This document shows positions 9,079 through 18,859 of a stretch of 22,772 bases of DNA, piece after piece. Position numbers and translations under genes: made by a program. The stretch comes from Monoraphidium neglectum (Eukaryota > Chlorophyta > Chlorophyceae > Sphaeropleales > Selenastraceae). Position 1 is the stretch's first letter, and every line of letters starts with the position of its first letter. The notes below the pieces were generated by a model, which searched no databases, was not told the origin of the DNA, and was given only the letters and a program-made list of their open reading frames with translations. The stretch spans positions 10,166-32,937 of the forward strand of contig NW_014013333.1 in assembly GCF_000611645.1 (NCBI RefSeq), in the 5' to 3' direction.

Positions 9079-11228
9079 CTACAGCTGCTGACCCGACGAC
9101 CGCTGCCCCGCCTGCTGCCTCGCCGCCTGTGCAGCCAGGCACTCCGCCCTGTGTCCCCCCTTCCACGCCCGCCTGGCGCACTCCTCGCCGCAGTACCGCA
9201 CCATCCGGCAGCCGCGGCACAGCCGTAGCCGGGCCCCCGCGCCGCACTCTGCGCACAGCTGCGAGGCAGCAACTGCGCCTGCAACAGGCGCCGCGGGACC
9301 GCCAGCCTGCGGCTGCGTTGAGGGCAGCTGCTGCCGCCGCCGATGCTGCTGCTGTTGCGGCTGCTGCTCCGCGGCCATGTCCCGCGCGGCCTGAAGCCTC
9401 TGCAGCAGCTCGGCCGCCGCCCGGCGCAGCTCCTGTCTCGCCAGGCATTCAGCGTGGCCGCGGGCCTCTTCCCCTTGCTTCTGTGCTGGAGACGCGTCCG
9501 CGCCGCTGGCCGCAGTCAGGGGCTCAGCGACTGCCGCCTGCAGCGCGGCCACGACCTCGGGCACCCAAGCGGTGCTCGCGAATGCGCTGCTCAGGTCACC
9601 GGCCTCAGGGATTGCAATCACTTGAAAGGTGTGCAGTATATGAGGGCACGATTCATACACTGGACAGCAGAGCCCTTCAGCAATGAAATCATCAACCACG
9701 GCGCCCCCCAGCAGACAGCACAGCGCCTTCGCGGCACCTGTCACCAATTCTGGGTTGCGTGCCGCCAGCAGGCGCAGCTGGCCGCCTGATGCCTCAGAGC
9801 TGAGGGCACACAGCAGGGACATGGCTGCCAAGCACACAGGCAAACCTCTTTCGCGGGCAACAGCAGTCATCGCCCGTCCAAAGCCGGCCAGAGCCAGGTG
9901 TACAGCGCGAGCGAAGCTTGCGCCGCCGTCGCCGGCGGCTCTCACGAGCGAGTGCAGTCCCAGCAAAACAATGCTTGAACCGAAATAGGTGGTGTCGTCA
10001 CTCAAACGGCCACCAATTAGGCTTTCTGCAATGCTGGGGTCTGTGCTGAATGAAGTGTCAAAAAGCGCGACAAGCGGCCCCAGCGCTCCGAGCTGCAGCA
10101 CCGCCCGTGCAGCGGCTTCATCACAGTCGACAGCCATGCTCACAGCTACTGCCGCATTCCAGCGCGTGCCGGCCTCCGCCGGCGTTGACAGCTGCCGCAC
10201 AAGCGCAGCCAGCGCGCCTGGCGCGCGGAGCAGCTCGCAAGTCGTGTCATGTGACCCAAAAGTCGTCATTTGCCCCAAAAGACGCGTTGCGTTGAAACGC
10301 ACGCCTGCATCCGCGCCAGCAACAGCGCGAACGGCGGCCCTGACAACCTGCGGCTGCGCTGCCAGGACATCCGCGCAGCCGCCCTTGGCGCTTGCGGCTG
10401 CTGAAAGGAAGCTGAGAGCGATGCGCCCGGAATTCATCGGTCCCACGCCCGTGCCGAGGATGGCGCATGCAGCGGCGCCAAGCGCCGCCGGGCAGGCTGC
10501 GCAGCGCGCTGCCAGGGCGGGCTCTGCAGTCATGAAGGAGGCCAGCGCCCCGAACGCTGCGACCGAAGCAATCCTGTCGCCGTCTGCAGCGACTGCAAGC
10601 AGGGGCACGGCTGCCGCATCGCCCAGCACTCTCATCGTGGACATGGCTGCGGCAAGGTCGTACGATATGGCCTGCATCAGCAGCAAGATGGCAGATGCGG
10701 CGACGCCGCCCGGCGCATGGCGGCGCTGGCGCACGCAGTCTACCAGCGCAGCTGCCAGGCCGGGCACGAGGCTGCTGCGCACCTGGCAGGGCAAGGCGCA
10801 GGCGCGAGGAAGGGGCGGCGCTCAGGAGGGATGGTGCGGCCAGGTCTTGGGCTCGTGCTGCGCTGCATGTTGATTGGGCGCTGCAACTTCACGTTCATGC
10901 ATGCGCATGCCCTCCCACTCAGCACGGTCCGTCCACACACCTGCAGCACAAGGGCAGAGCCTTGAGGGCCAAGCATGAGAACTTTGTCAACAGCGTGCGC
11001 CACTGCCTCTGTCCGCAGGCGCGCCGGGTCGTCTATCGCCGCCCTCAGCTGCTGCAGCAGGCCCTCGGGCAGTGCGGGCGCCGCGGGGCCCGCGGCTCGC
11101 AGCGCGGCGTCGAGCGCCGCCTCTGCTGCTGCGCGCAGCGCTGGTGGCCGACTGGCGCCGCCACCCCGATGCACACGTGGGGGCCAGACCAGCTGGCGGA
11201 TGGCGCCGGCGACGTCAGGGCCCGGCAT
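9079..11228 (-). CDS. ARM-like repeat / MYND zinc-finger protein, paralogue C (polyQ nearly absent)
   Basis: Exon 1 11228-10941 (96 codons), intron 10940-10783 (158 bp), exon 2 10782-9079, total 663 residues. MYND finger at residues 606-644 with all zinc ligands. The Q-rich linker is reduced to a short Q/H/R patch (about 566-577). The stop is TAG where A and B have CAG (Gln), so the protein ends three codons earlier; the next in-frame stop follows at once. The N-terminal half is almost identical to B, while around 9720-9838 the DNA is closest to A (3840-3960), so C is a mosaic. An ATG 13 codons upstream (11267) is in frame, but MPGPDVAG is the conserved start. Confidence 0.8.
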
Positions 11229-11233
11229 GGCGC
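10331..11233. repeat. C copy of the near-identical B/C tract
   Basis: Partner of 7405-8307. The 158-bp intron differs at about one position. Beyond 11233 and before 10331 the two genes differ at many positions. Confidence 0.8.
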
Positions 11234-11395
11234 ACGGATGGAGTGCAGCACTGGGTCCAAGGTGCAATGGCTGGTGTACTGAGCTGCCTGCTGCAGCCTC
11301 ACTGCAACTGGTTTCCGGGCATACGCACGTGTTGCATGTGATGACTAAATACGTATGTACGAGCGGCTGATGGACGGGCTTTTGTCTACAACACC

Positions 11396-11406
11396 GTCGT
11401 CAGATC
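11396..11406 (-). promoter_or_regulatory. Conserved upstream block of MYND gene C
   Basis: GTCGTCAGATC, a shortened version of the block found before A and B, at 168 bp from the start. Confidence 0.3.
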
Positions 11407-11584
11407 TCAAGTGTGCCGGAACAAGGACTGTCATGTACTGTATGCGCACGCGTCATTCACGACACAATGATGTTTATGTTTAATATCATAAATACAAGGC
11501 ATTTATCATGGAACCCTGCGTGGCGCTGCAAAGCTTGACCATGCCGCCTGTTGTTGGGAGTTCCTGGTCGAGTGGCGCAGGTCT

Positions 11585-12120
11585 TGACGCACGTGCATGC
11601 AGATACGCACATCAGACTACACTGGAGGCCATTTGCTATGGCCCCATCCACCAGGTCGCCTACACCCCTGTCACAAACGCCCTGCCCCGAGGTGGCCTGA
11701 ATATATTACGCAAAATCTGACCCCACCAGAACATGCCGCCTTCAAGGCTCACCGCAGCGCCCCTCGGTACCCCGCACCCCAGAGTAAGGCATAGCATCAC
11801 TTTAAGCCTGGAATTTCTTTATGTACAAGCAGAAGCCTGGAATGGCCGTCCATCCTTCACCCTCTGCTTTGACTGACGTTGGGGGTGTGGTTGTTCGATC
11901 GACTCGACGACAGACGACAGGCCATCCCCACTCAACAACATCGGCGTCCCTGGTGCATATAAAAGTGGGTTTACAGTTCCGGGCGCGCTGCTTGAGTGGA
12001 CACAGGCGATCAACCTGGGCTGCGCTGCTCTATACAGTATGAGCGATGTGTAATCTGCGTGACTGCAACACTCACCGCCTATGAATTACAACGCCTCTCT
12101 GCGGTCATTACAACCCAGAA
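11585..12120 (+). repeat. Right copy of the direct repeat flanking the MYND array
   Basis: Diverged copy of 2200-2760 in the same orientation. It begins where similarity of the gene C 5' flank to the A and B flanks is lost. It contains a frame with TPVTNALPRGGL ending in TGA at about 11720, parallel to the left copy. Confidence 0.6.
12108..12112 (-). terminator. TGTAA poly(A) signal candidate for gene D
   Basis: TTACA on plus, 296 nt past the gene D stop; a second copy follows at 12086-12090. The distance is plausible for an algal 3' UTR. Confidence 0.3.
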
Positions 12121-12407
12121 AAGGAAACATGGTACACCCACATTCTTCCTCAGAAGCACGGCTCCAACTGCCTCGCCTTGCACACACCGCCGGGAGCACG
12201 CAAACGCCGAGACGAGCGCGCACACGCGATTGCACAGGGCCGGCCCGCTGGCTACGCAAGGGCCACTCAGCTGGCCAGCCAGCCAGCGGAAACCGGCGTG
12301 ATGTCCGGCACAAACGCCCTCCAGATGACGGCAGGCTGCGGTCGTCGACGGGGGAGGGAGCCGCCTACACGAGGTCAACGAGTCCAAGCACTGACGCTCG
12401 AGCTGAT

Positions 12408-12579
12408 TCAATCCAGGACCATATCTTCGACGTCAGCGCCGCCGGCGGTGCATGACACTGTGGGCCCCAGCTGCTGCGGGTGTGGCTGCTGCTCCCGCCC
12501 CCAAGGCGCCCACGCCGGCTGCAATGGTGCGCACGGGTCAACGGACATCGCGTCGCCGCCGCCGCCGACGCCAGGCCTC

Positions 12580-12662
<83 letters not shown>

Positions 12663-13841
12663 CTGCTGGTTGAGGTGGCGCTGGGACCAGTGTTGCTGCT
12701 GCCACTGCCCACAGCCAGCACCAAGCTGCTTGCCCTCTGCCTCGTCGCCGCTCCTGCTGCCGGACACCTCTGTAATGACGCAGCTGGGGCCCTCCGCCGC
12801 CCGCCGAACCCACGGGCTTGTTTGCCCCAGCCACTCCAGCCCCGCCTGCACCTGTGCCTGCTGTGGCACCGCCGGCCGCGGCGCGCGCGGCACCATAGCT
12901 GGCGGCATGCGGAGCCCCGTGCCTTCGAGGCTCAGCCCGTTTGCAGACACCACCTCCCGCCACGCCACCGACAGCGCCGCGCGCTGCTGCGGCGACAGCG
13001 CCGCCGCGAGCCGCCGCAGCGCCGCTTCCCAGCCCTCTGGGCTGCAGAGGAGCGACCCGGCGGCGGCGTCCGGCTGCAGCTGCGCGGCGAGGCGCGGGGG
13101 CAGCAGCCCCGCGCGCCGCGCCGCCTCGAGAAGGGCGCGCGCCATCCACTCGCGGCGCCCGGCGTCGGCGCTGGTACCTATCAGGCTGTCGACCCACCGG
13201 GAAGCCGCGGGGGCGACACACACCAGAGCGCCGCCGCCGGCGTGGGACGCCGCGGCGGCGCCGCCATGCCCGCCGTATGCTGCTGCTGCTGCGGCGGAAG
13301 ACGCCGGGAAGGCGGCGGGCGCAGCGGCTGGCGCTTTGTCTGGTGAGGGGGTGATGTCCAAGACTTCGTCATCCAAGTCGGCAGGTGCCGGGCAGCTGCC
13401 ATACGCGCCCGAGGCGGTCGAGGCGGCTGCAAGCATGGGGGCCTGGCCGCCGGGTGCTGCCGCTGCGGCGTTATTTGCACCATTGCCAAAGAATGGCTGC
13501 TGCTGGACCGAGGCAAAGGGCGCGGCGGCGCCTGTGTAAGAGGAGGATGGGGCTGCTTCCAAGAGCGGGGCCGCGGCGCCCGGCGCAGCCGGGGCCGCCC
13601 AGGCCGGCTGCTGCTGCATCAGCCGCTTGGCATGCGGCGGCTGCTGATCAACCCCGTACGTGGACAGGAAGCCATTGGAAGGGTCCGGCTCGCGCTGTCG
13701 CTTCCGCCGCGGTGGCACGGCGGTGTCGACGTGCTGCTGCCACTGCATCCCCCACGCAGGTAAGAGGGGCGTGCTCTGGGTGTTAGCGTGGCAGCACTCC
13801 TTCGGGACCACCTGCGCGGGCCAGAGGGCCGTCTGCAACAT
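12408..13841 (-). CDS. Unrecognised polyQ protein with nuclear-localisation-like patch (gene D)
   Basis: Read as one exon of 477 residues ending in VEDMVLD. A basic patch PPRRKRQR at residues 43-50 resembles a nuclear localisation signal and is followed by a second short basic patch, HAKRL. The middle is Ala/Pro/Gly-rich disorder. Residues about 210-310 look folded and helical (RWVDSLIG, EWMARALLEAARRAGLLP, WEAALRRLAAAL, SPQQRAALSVAWREVV). A polyQ stretch from 24 pure CAG codons lies near the C-terminus. I do not recognise the family; a nuclear regulatory protein is a guess. The start is uncertain: M1 (13841) or M32 (13748), and an intron near residue 31 is possible because splice-like sequence occurs there. 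Antisense frames of similar length are by-products of the CAG tract and GC richness. Confidence 0.6.
12587..12660 (-). repeat. Pure CAG tract, about 24 repeats, in gene D
   Basis: Uninterrupted CTG on plus, CAG on the coding strand, encoding 24 glutamines between K and R residues. There are no CAA interruptions, so it should be prone to length change. Confidence 0.95.
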
Positions 13842-14951
13842 TCCCGGAGGGCTTGGCAGCGAGCCAGTGACGTTGTGGTGTGCAACACGCCGATTTTCAG
13901 GTGCTCGTGATTATTCAAATGTATCGATTGTCGAGCTCACACACACGAGGATGGAAAGGGGAACAAGACTGAGCGCCCCGGCGCTTTCTGGATTTGGACT
14001 GTTGTCACCAGGCTTTGGCCGCTCTCAACTGCCTGCTGCCGCGGTTCGCTGCGGCTTATAATGTTCTACAACCTGTAGAGAGGATCGCATAGCCTTCCGT
14101 GTGTTGAGTGTTGCGGCTGCGGCAACCATGCACAGAAGCCATTGTCGCATGCAGGCCCCATGCCAGCCAAGTCCGCTGCCCGCGCCAGGCCTGCTTACTG
14201 CGGCGACTCATCACGGATTTGCAAGAGAGTATATCCATGCAAGTTTGCACAAGGTTGTTATCATTCATGACAGGCTTTGCTGCAGGCTGTCCGGACATCC
14301 GCCACCCTTCTCATGCCCCTCGCTCCCCCCCCTCTACGAGGCCACCACAGGTGATGCTGACGAGTCCCCTGTCTGCCACATTGGCATCCTCTACTTTCTT
14401 GGCTGTTATCTTGGCCATATCCAACCTGCCTTGAAGGCGGGCCGTCCAGCACAGTCTGCATGCACCCCCCGTTGCGTCAGGCGCACTCAGAGGTGCTTGT
14501 CTTCGCCGCTTGTGTTTTGTGGCGGCTACCGTATGCCTGTGCCATTAGGGCTCTAAGATGATGTGCAAGCCCCACAAGAGCTACATTTAAACCTTGTTAG
14601 CAATGCGTAGAGGCTTGATAAGACCACCTCACTCACCAGTCAACTCTACCGCGCAGCGCCCCCCCAGGTCGAGTACAAAACGCTGTTGTCTTCAACGGAC
14701 CACATGCAGAGGACTTCAAAAGCATGCGTACATCTTCAGCGTTGCGCTTGTGGGGCCTCAGGCGCCCTGTGTTGGTCGTTCAAGACCTCGTCAGCCGCCC
14801 GCTCGCTGCCCGTCAGATCTGCAGTGCGCGCAGCAGGCAGTGCCTGGTCACACAGATAGCAAGAGTGGCTTAATCACACACCGTTGCCTCAGAATGAAAT
14901 GGCGAGGCGGTGACGGAGCACGCAAGTGAAGGCCTTGCTTTTGGAGGGAGG
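13842..14951. other. Divergent promoter region between genes D and E
   Basis: About 1.1 kb between two head-to-head starts. GC falls compared with the flanking genes. A TTATAA sequence at 14056-14061 could act as a TATA element for D, about 215 bp upstream of its first ATG. Several frames up to about 150 codons are open, but none resembles a protein family and codon choice is weak. Upstream exons of either gene could hide here. Confidence 0.5.
14056..14061 (-). promoter_or_regulatory. TATA-like element upstream of gene D
   Basis: The palindrome TTATAA in a GC-rich setting, about 215 bp before the D start. No other support. Confidence 0.2.
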
Positions 14952-16913
14952 ATGCGGTCACGAGGGCAGCATTGCAGGCTACACGGAGCTCTTAAGACTC
15001 TGGATGCGAATCCCCGGCGGGCCGTGAGGTAGGCTTCAACACACCCCTTGTGAGATTGTCTGTGTGGCAGAAGCCTTGCTTAACAATGCACGTGATGTAA
15101 TTATTCACGCAGGTTGAGATGCACCTCGGCGCGTGCCAGCAGCGAGCAGCAGAGCTTCCATGTTGTTCAGGCGGGGCGCGCGCTCGAAACGCAGCACCGC
15201 CGCTTTCGTGGCGATGCGGCCGATATGGACCGCCTTATCGCCGCAGCCGGCCCCGGAATATATATTGCAAGGCATGAATCTCGTTCGGCTGCAGCACCTG
15301 AGGATCAGGGTGGCGGTGCGGGTGCGAGGGCGCCAGCCCCAGCGTCACCTGGCAGCGAGATCGGCACGCCTTCGCCCGAGCAGCGGCAGCACGATCGACA
15401 GCAGCAGCAGCGGCACCATCATCAGTGGCAGCAGCAGCATCAGCAGCAGCGGCTGCAGGAACAGCAGCAAGCAAGCAGTCTGGCGCCCACCCTGCGGGTG
15501 CGGAGCGACACGCGCCCTGCCGCGCTGCTCGCCCAAATCACGTGGCAATTGCAACTGCAAAGCACTGGCGGCAGTGGCGGGGACAGCGGCGCAGTGACGC
15601 TCTCAATGCAGTCGCGCCGCGCGGCGCGCGCCGCGCTCGCCGCCCTCGCACGGAACTCGCGGGAGCCGGGCGCAGCGGGCGCGGGGCAGCGCGGGCCGCG
15701 GCAGCTGTGGTGGCAGCCGAGCGGGGAGCATGTGGCGGCGGGGGAGGCGTCCTTCACCACCATACAGCTGCAGGTCTACGAGGTCAGCACAGAGGATGCG
15801 GAAGCTGCCGCGCGTGCTTGGCAAAGGCCGGCGGGCCAGCGGCAGTGGCAGCGGCGGCGGCGGCGGCAGCGCGTGATGCAGCAGCAGCCGGCCGGCGCCG
15901 GCGTCGGGCAGGACGGGTGGGGGCGCAGCGGCGGCTTCAGCAGCAGCAACGGGTGCGGAGGTGCGGGCAGCTTGTGCCGCGACTGGAGCATCGCGCGCAG
16001 CAGCAGCAGTAGCGGCATCAGCAGCAGTGGCATCAGCAGCAATAGTGGCGGCGGACCTGGCAGCAGCGAAGAGGCCAAGCTCTCGGGCCCACAACAGGGC
16101 CGAGCCCCACCTCAATGGGGGCGGCAGCAGCAAGAGCAGCAGAAGCAGCAGCATCACCAGCGCCAGCACCAACATCAGCCCCCAATTTGCTGTGAGCACA
16201 GCGAGACGGACGGCGCCCCCGCCCCGGGCGCGCGCCAGCTGGCGTGGCGCCTGCTGCGGCGCCTGCAGGGCGGCCACGTGCCCGCCGCGCTGCGCTGCCG
16301 CAGCGATGCGGGCGCGGAGCGCGCGCTGCTGGCGCTGGCGCATGCGCGTGGCAGGATGGAGGGGGCGGGGCTCGGCGGCCTCGACTTGCACGTGCGCTGC
16401 CTGGAAGCACCCTGGGATGGCGTCAGAGACGCTGACGAGGCGGTGGCGGGGGCTGCACAGGGGCCAGCCGCGCCGGGGGAGTCGTCTCAGCAGCAGCAGC
16501 AGCAGGGGCGCGGCGGCTGGGCGGCCGGCCGGCGGGCCAGCAGTGGTGGCGGCAGCGCAGAGGGCAGAGGCCCAACGCGGCGGCCGCCCGGCTGGCTTTT
16601 GTTGGAAGTCGACCTTTTGGCTGCAGACGGGCTGGCGGCTGTGGCGGGGTTGGCGCAGGCGTCACCATCGTCGCAGGCTGTGTACGCAAAAGCGCCTGGC
16701 AGTGATGCCTCAGCCGCTGCGTACAGCGGCGCTGCGGGTGCTGCTGCCAGCTGGGCGGCGCAGCTGTCCTCATCGCTCCCGCCTGAGCAGCAGCAGCGGT
16801 GGATGTGGTGGGCGCATCTTGCGGGGGCGAGCCCTGGGGCAGAGACGGCGCCGAGCGCCGCCGCAGACCATGCGGGTGCCGCTGCGGCTCCGAGCAAGCG
16901 TCCGGGGCTGCCT

Positions 16914-17005
<92 letters not shown>

Positions 17006-17651
17006 GCCAGGGCGACGTCATCAGCAGCGCCGGCAGCGGGCGCGCTGCGTACAGCCGCGCTCGCCTTCGTCAGGGATGGTGCACCACAATCGGTTGGGGC
17101 TCGATCAAGAGGCGCGCGGCGGTCCGCCACGGGGCGGTTGCGACAACAGCAGTGACAGTGTTCATGCCGAGCGAGACTCCACTGGAAGCGTTGTTGCGGC
17201 TCCTCCCAGTGTGGGTGCTGCTCCCGCAGCGCTTGTACTTCGGCGGCAGCAGCAGCAGCAGCAGCAGCTGGAGCAGCAGCAGCAGCAGAATCAGCAGCAG
17301 CTGGAGGAGCAGGAGCTGCAGCAGCAGGAGCAACAGCAGCAGCAGCAGGAGCACCGGCAGCAGCCGCTCCACCCTGCGCTGACGCAGCAGCAAGAGCTCC
17401 TGTGGGACCCTCAGCCGGCACTTGCGGCAGCCAGTCACCTGCAGCATGAGCGCGGTGACGACAACGCTAGCATGACGGCAGCTGGTGTGGCGTCTGATGG
17501 CGGCTGCGCTGATTGGCTGGGCCCAGAGTTGGTCGTTGTAGGCAATGGTGCTGGCGGCAGGGGGAGCGCCGGCTTGCGCTCGCGCCACGCCACGCTGCGC
17601 CCCTCCGCCGGGGCTGCCGCAAGTGCCGACGCCGCGGTGGCGTTGGATTGA
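14952..17651 (+). CDS. Large Q-rich protein with putative SpoVS/Alba-like modules (gene E)
   Basis: Model: exon 1 14952-15028 (ATG at 14952), intron 15029-15112 (84 bp, GTAGGC to CACGCAG), exon 2 15113-17651; the join keeps frame and gives 871 residues. Without it the second exon lacks an ATG before 15225. I see up to three copies of a strand-helix-strand-helix-strand pattern like SpoVS of the Alba-like superfamily: residues about 13-65 (VRLRCTSA then VVQAGRALE), 151-251 (TLRVRSDTRPAALLAQI, AVTLSMQSRRAARAALAALA, TTIQLQVYEVS), and 398-460 (QLAWRLLRRLQ, AALRCRSDAGAERALLALA, GLDLHVRCLEAP). The usual GAGAVNQ loop is not kept. Between and after them are Ser/Gly and polyQ disordered stretches, including 30 pure CAG codons (residues 627-656). 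Role unknown; nucleic-acid binding would be a guess. Followed by TGTAA. Confidence 0.65.
16914..17003 (+). repeat. Pure CAG tract, 30 repeats, in gene E
   Basis: Ninety bases of uninterrupted CAG encoding 30 glutamines (residues 627-656), the longest perfect repeat in the window. Confidence 0.97.
17247..17366 (+). repeat. Second CAG-rich, Q/E/L-rich tract in gene E
   Basis: CAG runs broken by CTG, GAG, AAT and CAA codons, giving a Q/E/L-rich stretch (about residues 738-778) that may form a coiled coil. Confidence 0.85.
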
Positions 17652-17685
17652 GGTGGCATGTATGTGCTTCCCTGCCCCCCCCCCC

Positions 17686-17690
17686 TGTAA
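17686..17690 (+). terminator. TGTAA poly(A) signal of gene E
   Basis: TGTAA 35 nt after the gene E stop, just past a run of C residues. Matches the chlorophycean poly(A) signal. Confidence 0.6.
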
Positions 17691-17734
17691 CATCAATCGG
17701 CTTGAAGGACGCTGGATCGATATTGAGGGGTGCG

Positions 17735-17766
17735 AGGATCAAGGCCAAGGAGGATCAAGGCCAAGG
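17735..17766. repeat. Perfect 16-bp tandem duplication
   Basis: AGGATCAAGGCCAAGG occurs twice in a row. Small local duplication in a non-coding region. Confidence 0.9.
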
Positions 17767-18167
17767 AGGGTAGCACTGAGGGTGACGTGGGTTTCGCAAC
17801 AAAGAGGCATTCTGGTTTTGGGATTCCCCTGGCTGGACAAGTATTCTTTACAGGCTTGAAGTGTGCAGCGCTCTGCAATCAGCTGCTTATAGGGTGTCAG
17901 CACAGAGTGCTGTGGCGCTTGTCACCCCCCCACCCGCTTCCAGTGACAGCACTGCAGACACAGGTCAGCCATACGACTGAGTGGCGGCAATAAGCGCAAT
18001 AAGACCTTTTGAACCGCACTCTCGTGCCGCACGTGGCAGGAATTCGGTGCAGAGACGAATCGTCGCGCAAAACTCGTCGTCTCGGTGTGTTTGTTCCGTA
18101 CTCGCCAGGAACAGCAGCCTCAAATACAACCCTACACAAAAAACCCGAATTATTTTCATTCGAATGA

Positions 18168-18172
18168 CCAAT
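18168..18172 (+). promoter_or_regulatory. CCAAT box in AT-rich stretch, putative promoter of gene F
   Basis: GACCAATCAC lies about 118 bp before the ATG at 18286, within a local AT-rich window unlike the surrounding DNA. Fits a promoter position if 18286 is the start. Confidence 0.3.
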
Positions 18173-18285
18173 CACAACATCCAGTTTGTGAAATTGCACT
18201 CTTCAGCTGCACATGCGATTTCGTTGACTTTGTCAAACACGGTGCATCCCCCCCTCGCCTCAAAGACGATCCTGCCAGCGCAACA

Positions 18286-18573
18286 ATGCAGCTGAGCAGT
18301 ACGTATTCCAAGATGTTCGCTTGCGTCAACGCCACGCGCACACCAGTGCGGATTGCCACCCGGGCCACCATCGGGCCCATCTGTGCGCCGATCTTAGTGG
18401 GGGCCAAGTTTAGTGGCAATGATGCAGCTTGCCCCAGCAGGCATGTCCGGGCGTGGGCGGCGCCTGCGATCTCATTAGAAATTTTGAAGCAATGGAAAAA
18501 GGGGGACTTCTGCAAAGCCCTGGAGGCGGCTGGCATCCTCTTCAAAACAAAAGAGCTCAAGCCAGCCCTCGCG
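18286..18573 (+). CDS. Possible first exon of gene F
   Basis: ATG at 18286 opens 96 codons ending at a good donor (GCG|GTGAGC). Joining it to an acceptor at 18807-18808 (TTTTTGACACACAG) keeps frame, removes a 235-bp intron and leads into NKWCKYLAGLRRSSAVI and then the core of F, total 344 residues; an acceptor at 18720-18721 also keeps frame. The N-terminus is rich in S, T, A and R with few acids (MQLSSTYSKMFACVNATRTP), like an organelle transit peptide, and the later part (EILKQWKKGDFCKALEAAG) is amphipathic helix. I recognise no domain. If wrong, this is 5' flank and F starts at 18860. Confidence 0.35.
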
Positions 18574-18859
18574 GTGAGCTGTCACTTGATTGTGGCTGCA
18601 CTGCAGCAGGCTGCCTGGCCAAAGCCTGCGCCCGGCGCCCGACCCTCGCCGCACACCGGTGCCCACTGTGCACGGCAGCGTGACTCATCCAATCCTGGCA
18701 GAGGTGCAATAGATATTGCAGCCATCAAGGCGTCAACCCTACACCAAACAGCCTCAGCAATCAGCCTCGCTCTTTACGATGCGCATGCAATCCATTTTTG
18801 ACACACAGAACAAGTGGTGCAAGTACTTGGCGGGGCTAAGAAGGTCCAGTGCTGTCATT

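Larger units (their letters stand above)
11229..12407. other. Intergenic region between MYND gene C and the polyQ gene D
   Basis: Holds the 5' flank of C (conserved block at 11396-11406), a short stretch at 11505-11550 still similar to the other MYND flanks, then a switch to the right flanking repeat (11585-12120), and the 3' flank of gene D. An AT-rich patch lies at 11465-11510. Minus-strand TGTAA candidates for D are at 12108-12112 and 12086-12090. Confidence 0.6.
17652..18285. other. Intergenic region between genes E and F
   Basis: Contains the 3' flank of E, a perfect 16-bp tandem duplication (17735-17766), and an unusually AT-rich stretch (about 18115-18240) with a CCAAT box that may be the promoter of F. 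No convincing coding region. Confidence 0.5.

Noticed and set aside
3056..11228. SMYD-type SET/MYND methyltransferases
   Set aside because: The MYND finger is C-terminal and no SET-domain motif is visible; the N-terminal part is helical repeat.
3056..11560. CRISPR array or transposon explanation for the repeated 3-kb units
   Set aside because: Units are whole genes with introns and intergenic flanks; no short spaced repeats, transposase or terminal inverted repeats seen.
12178..13539. Long open frame on plus opposite gene D (about 450 codons, Cys-rich repeat)
   Set aside because: It translates the CTG tract as polycysteine and is an antisense shadow of gene D; the minus-strand protein has better composition.
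16423..17421. Polyalanine-rich minus-strand frame opposite gene E
   Set aside because: Antisense reading of the CAG tract as GCT alanine; no independent support.
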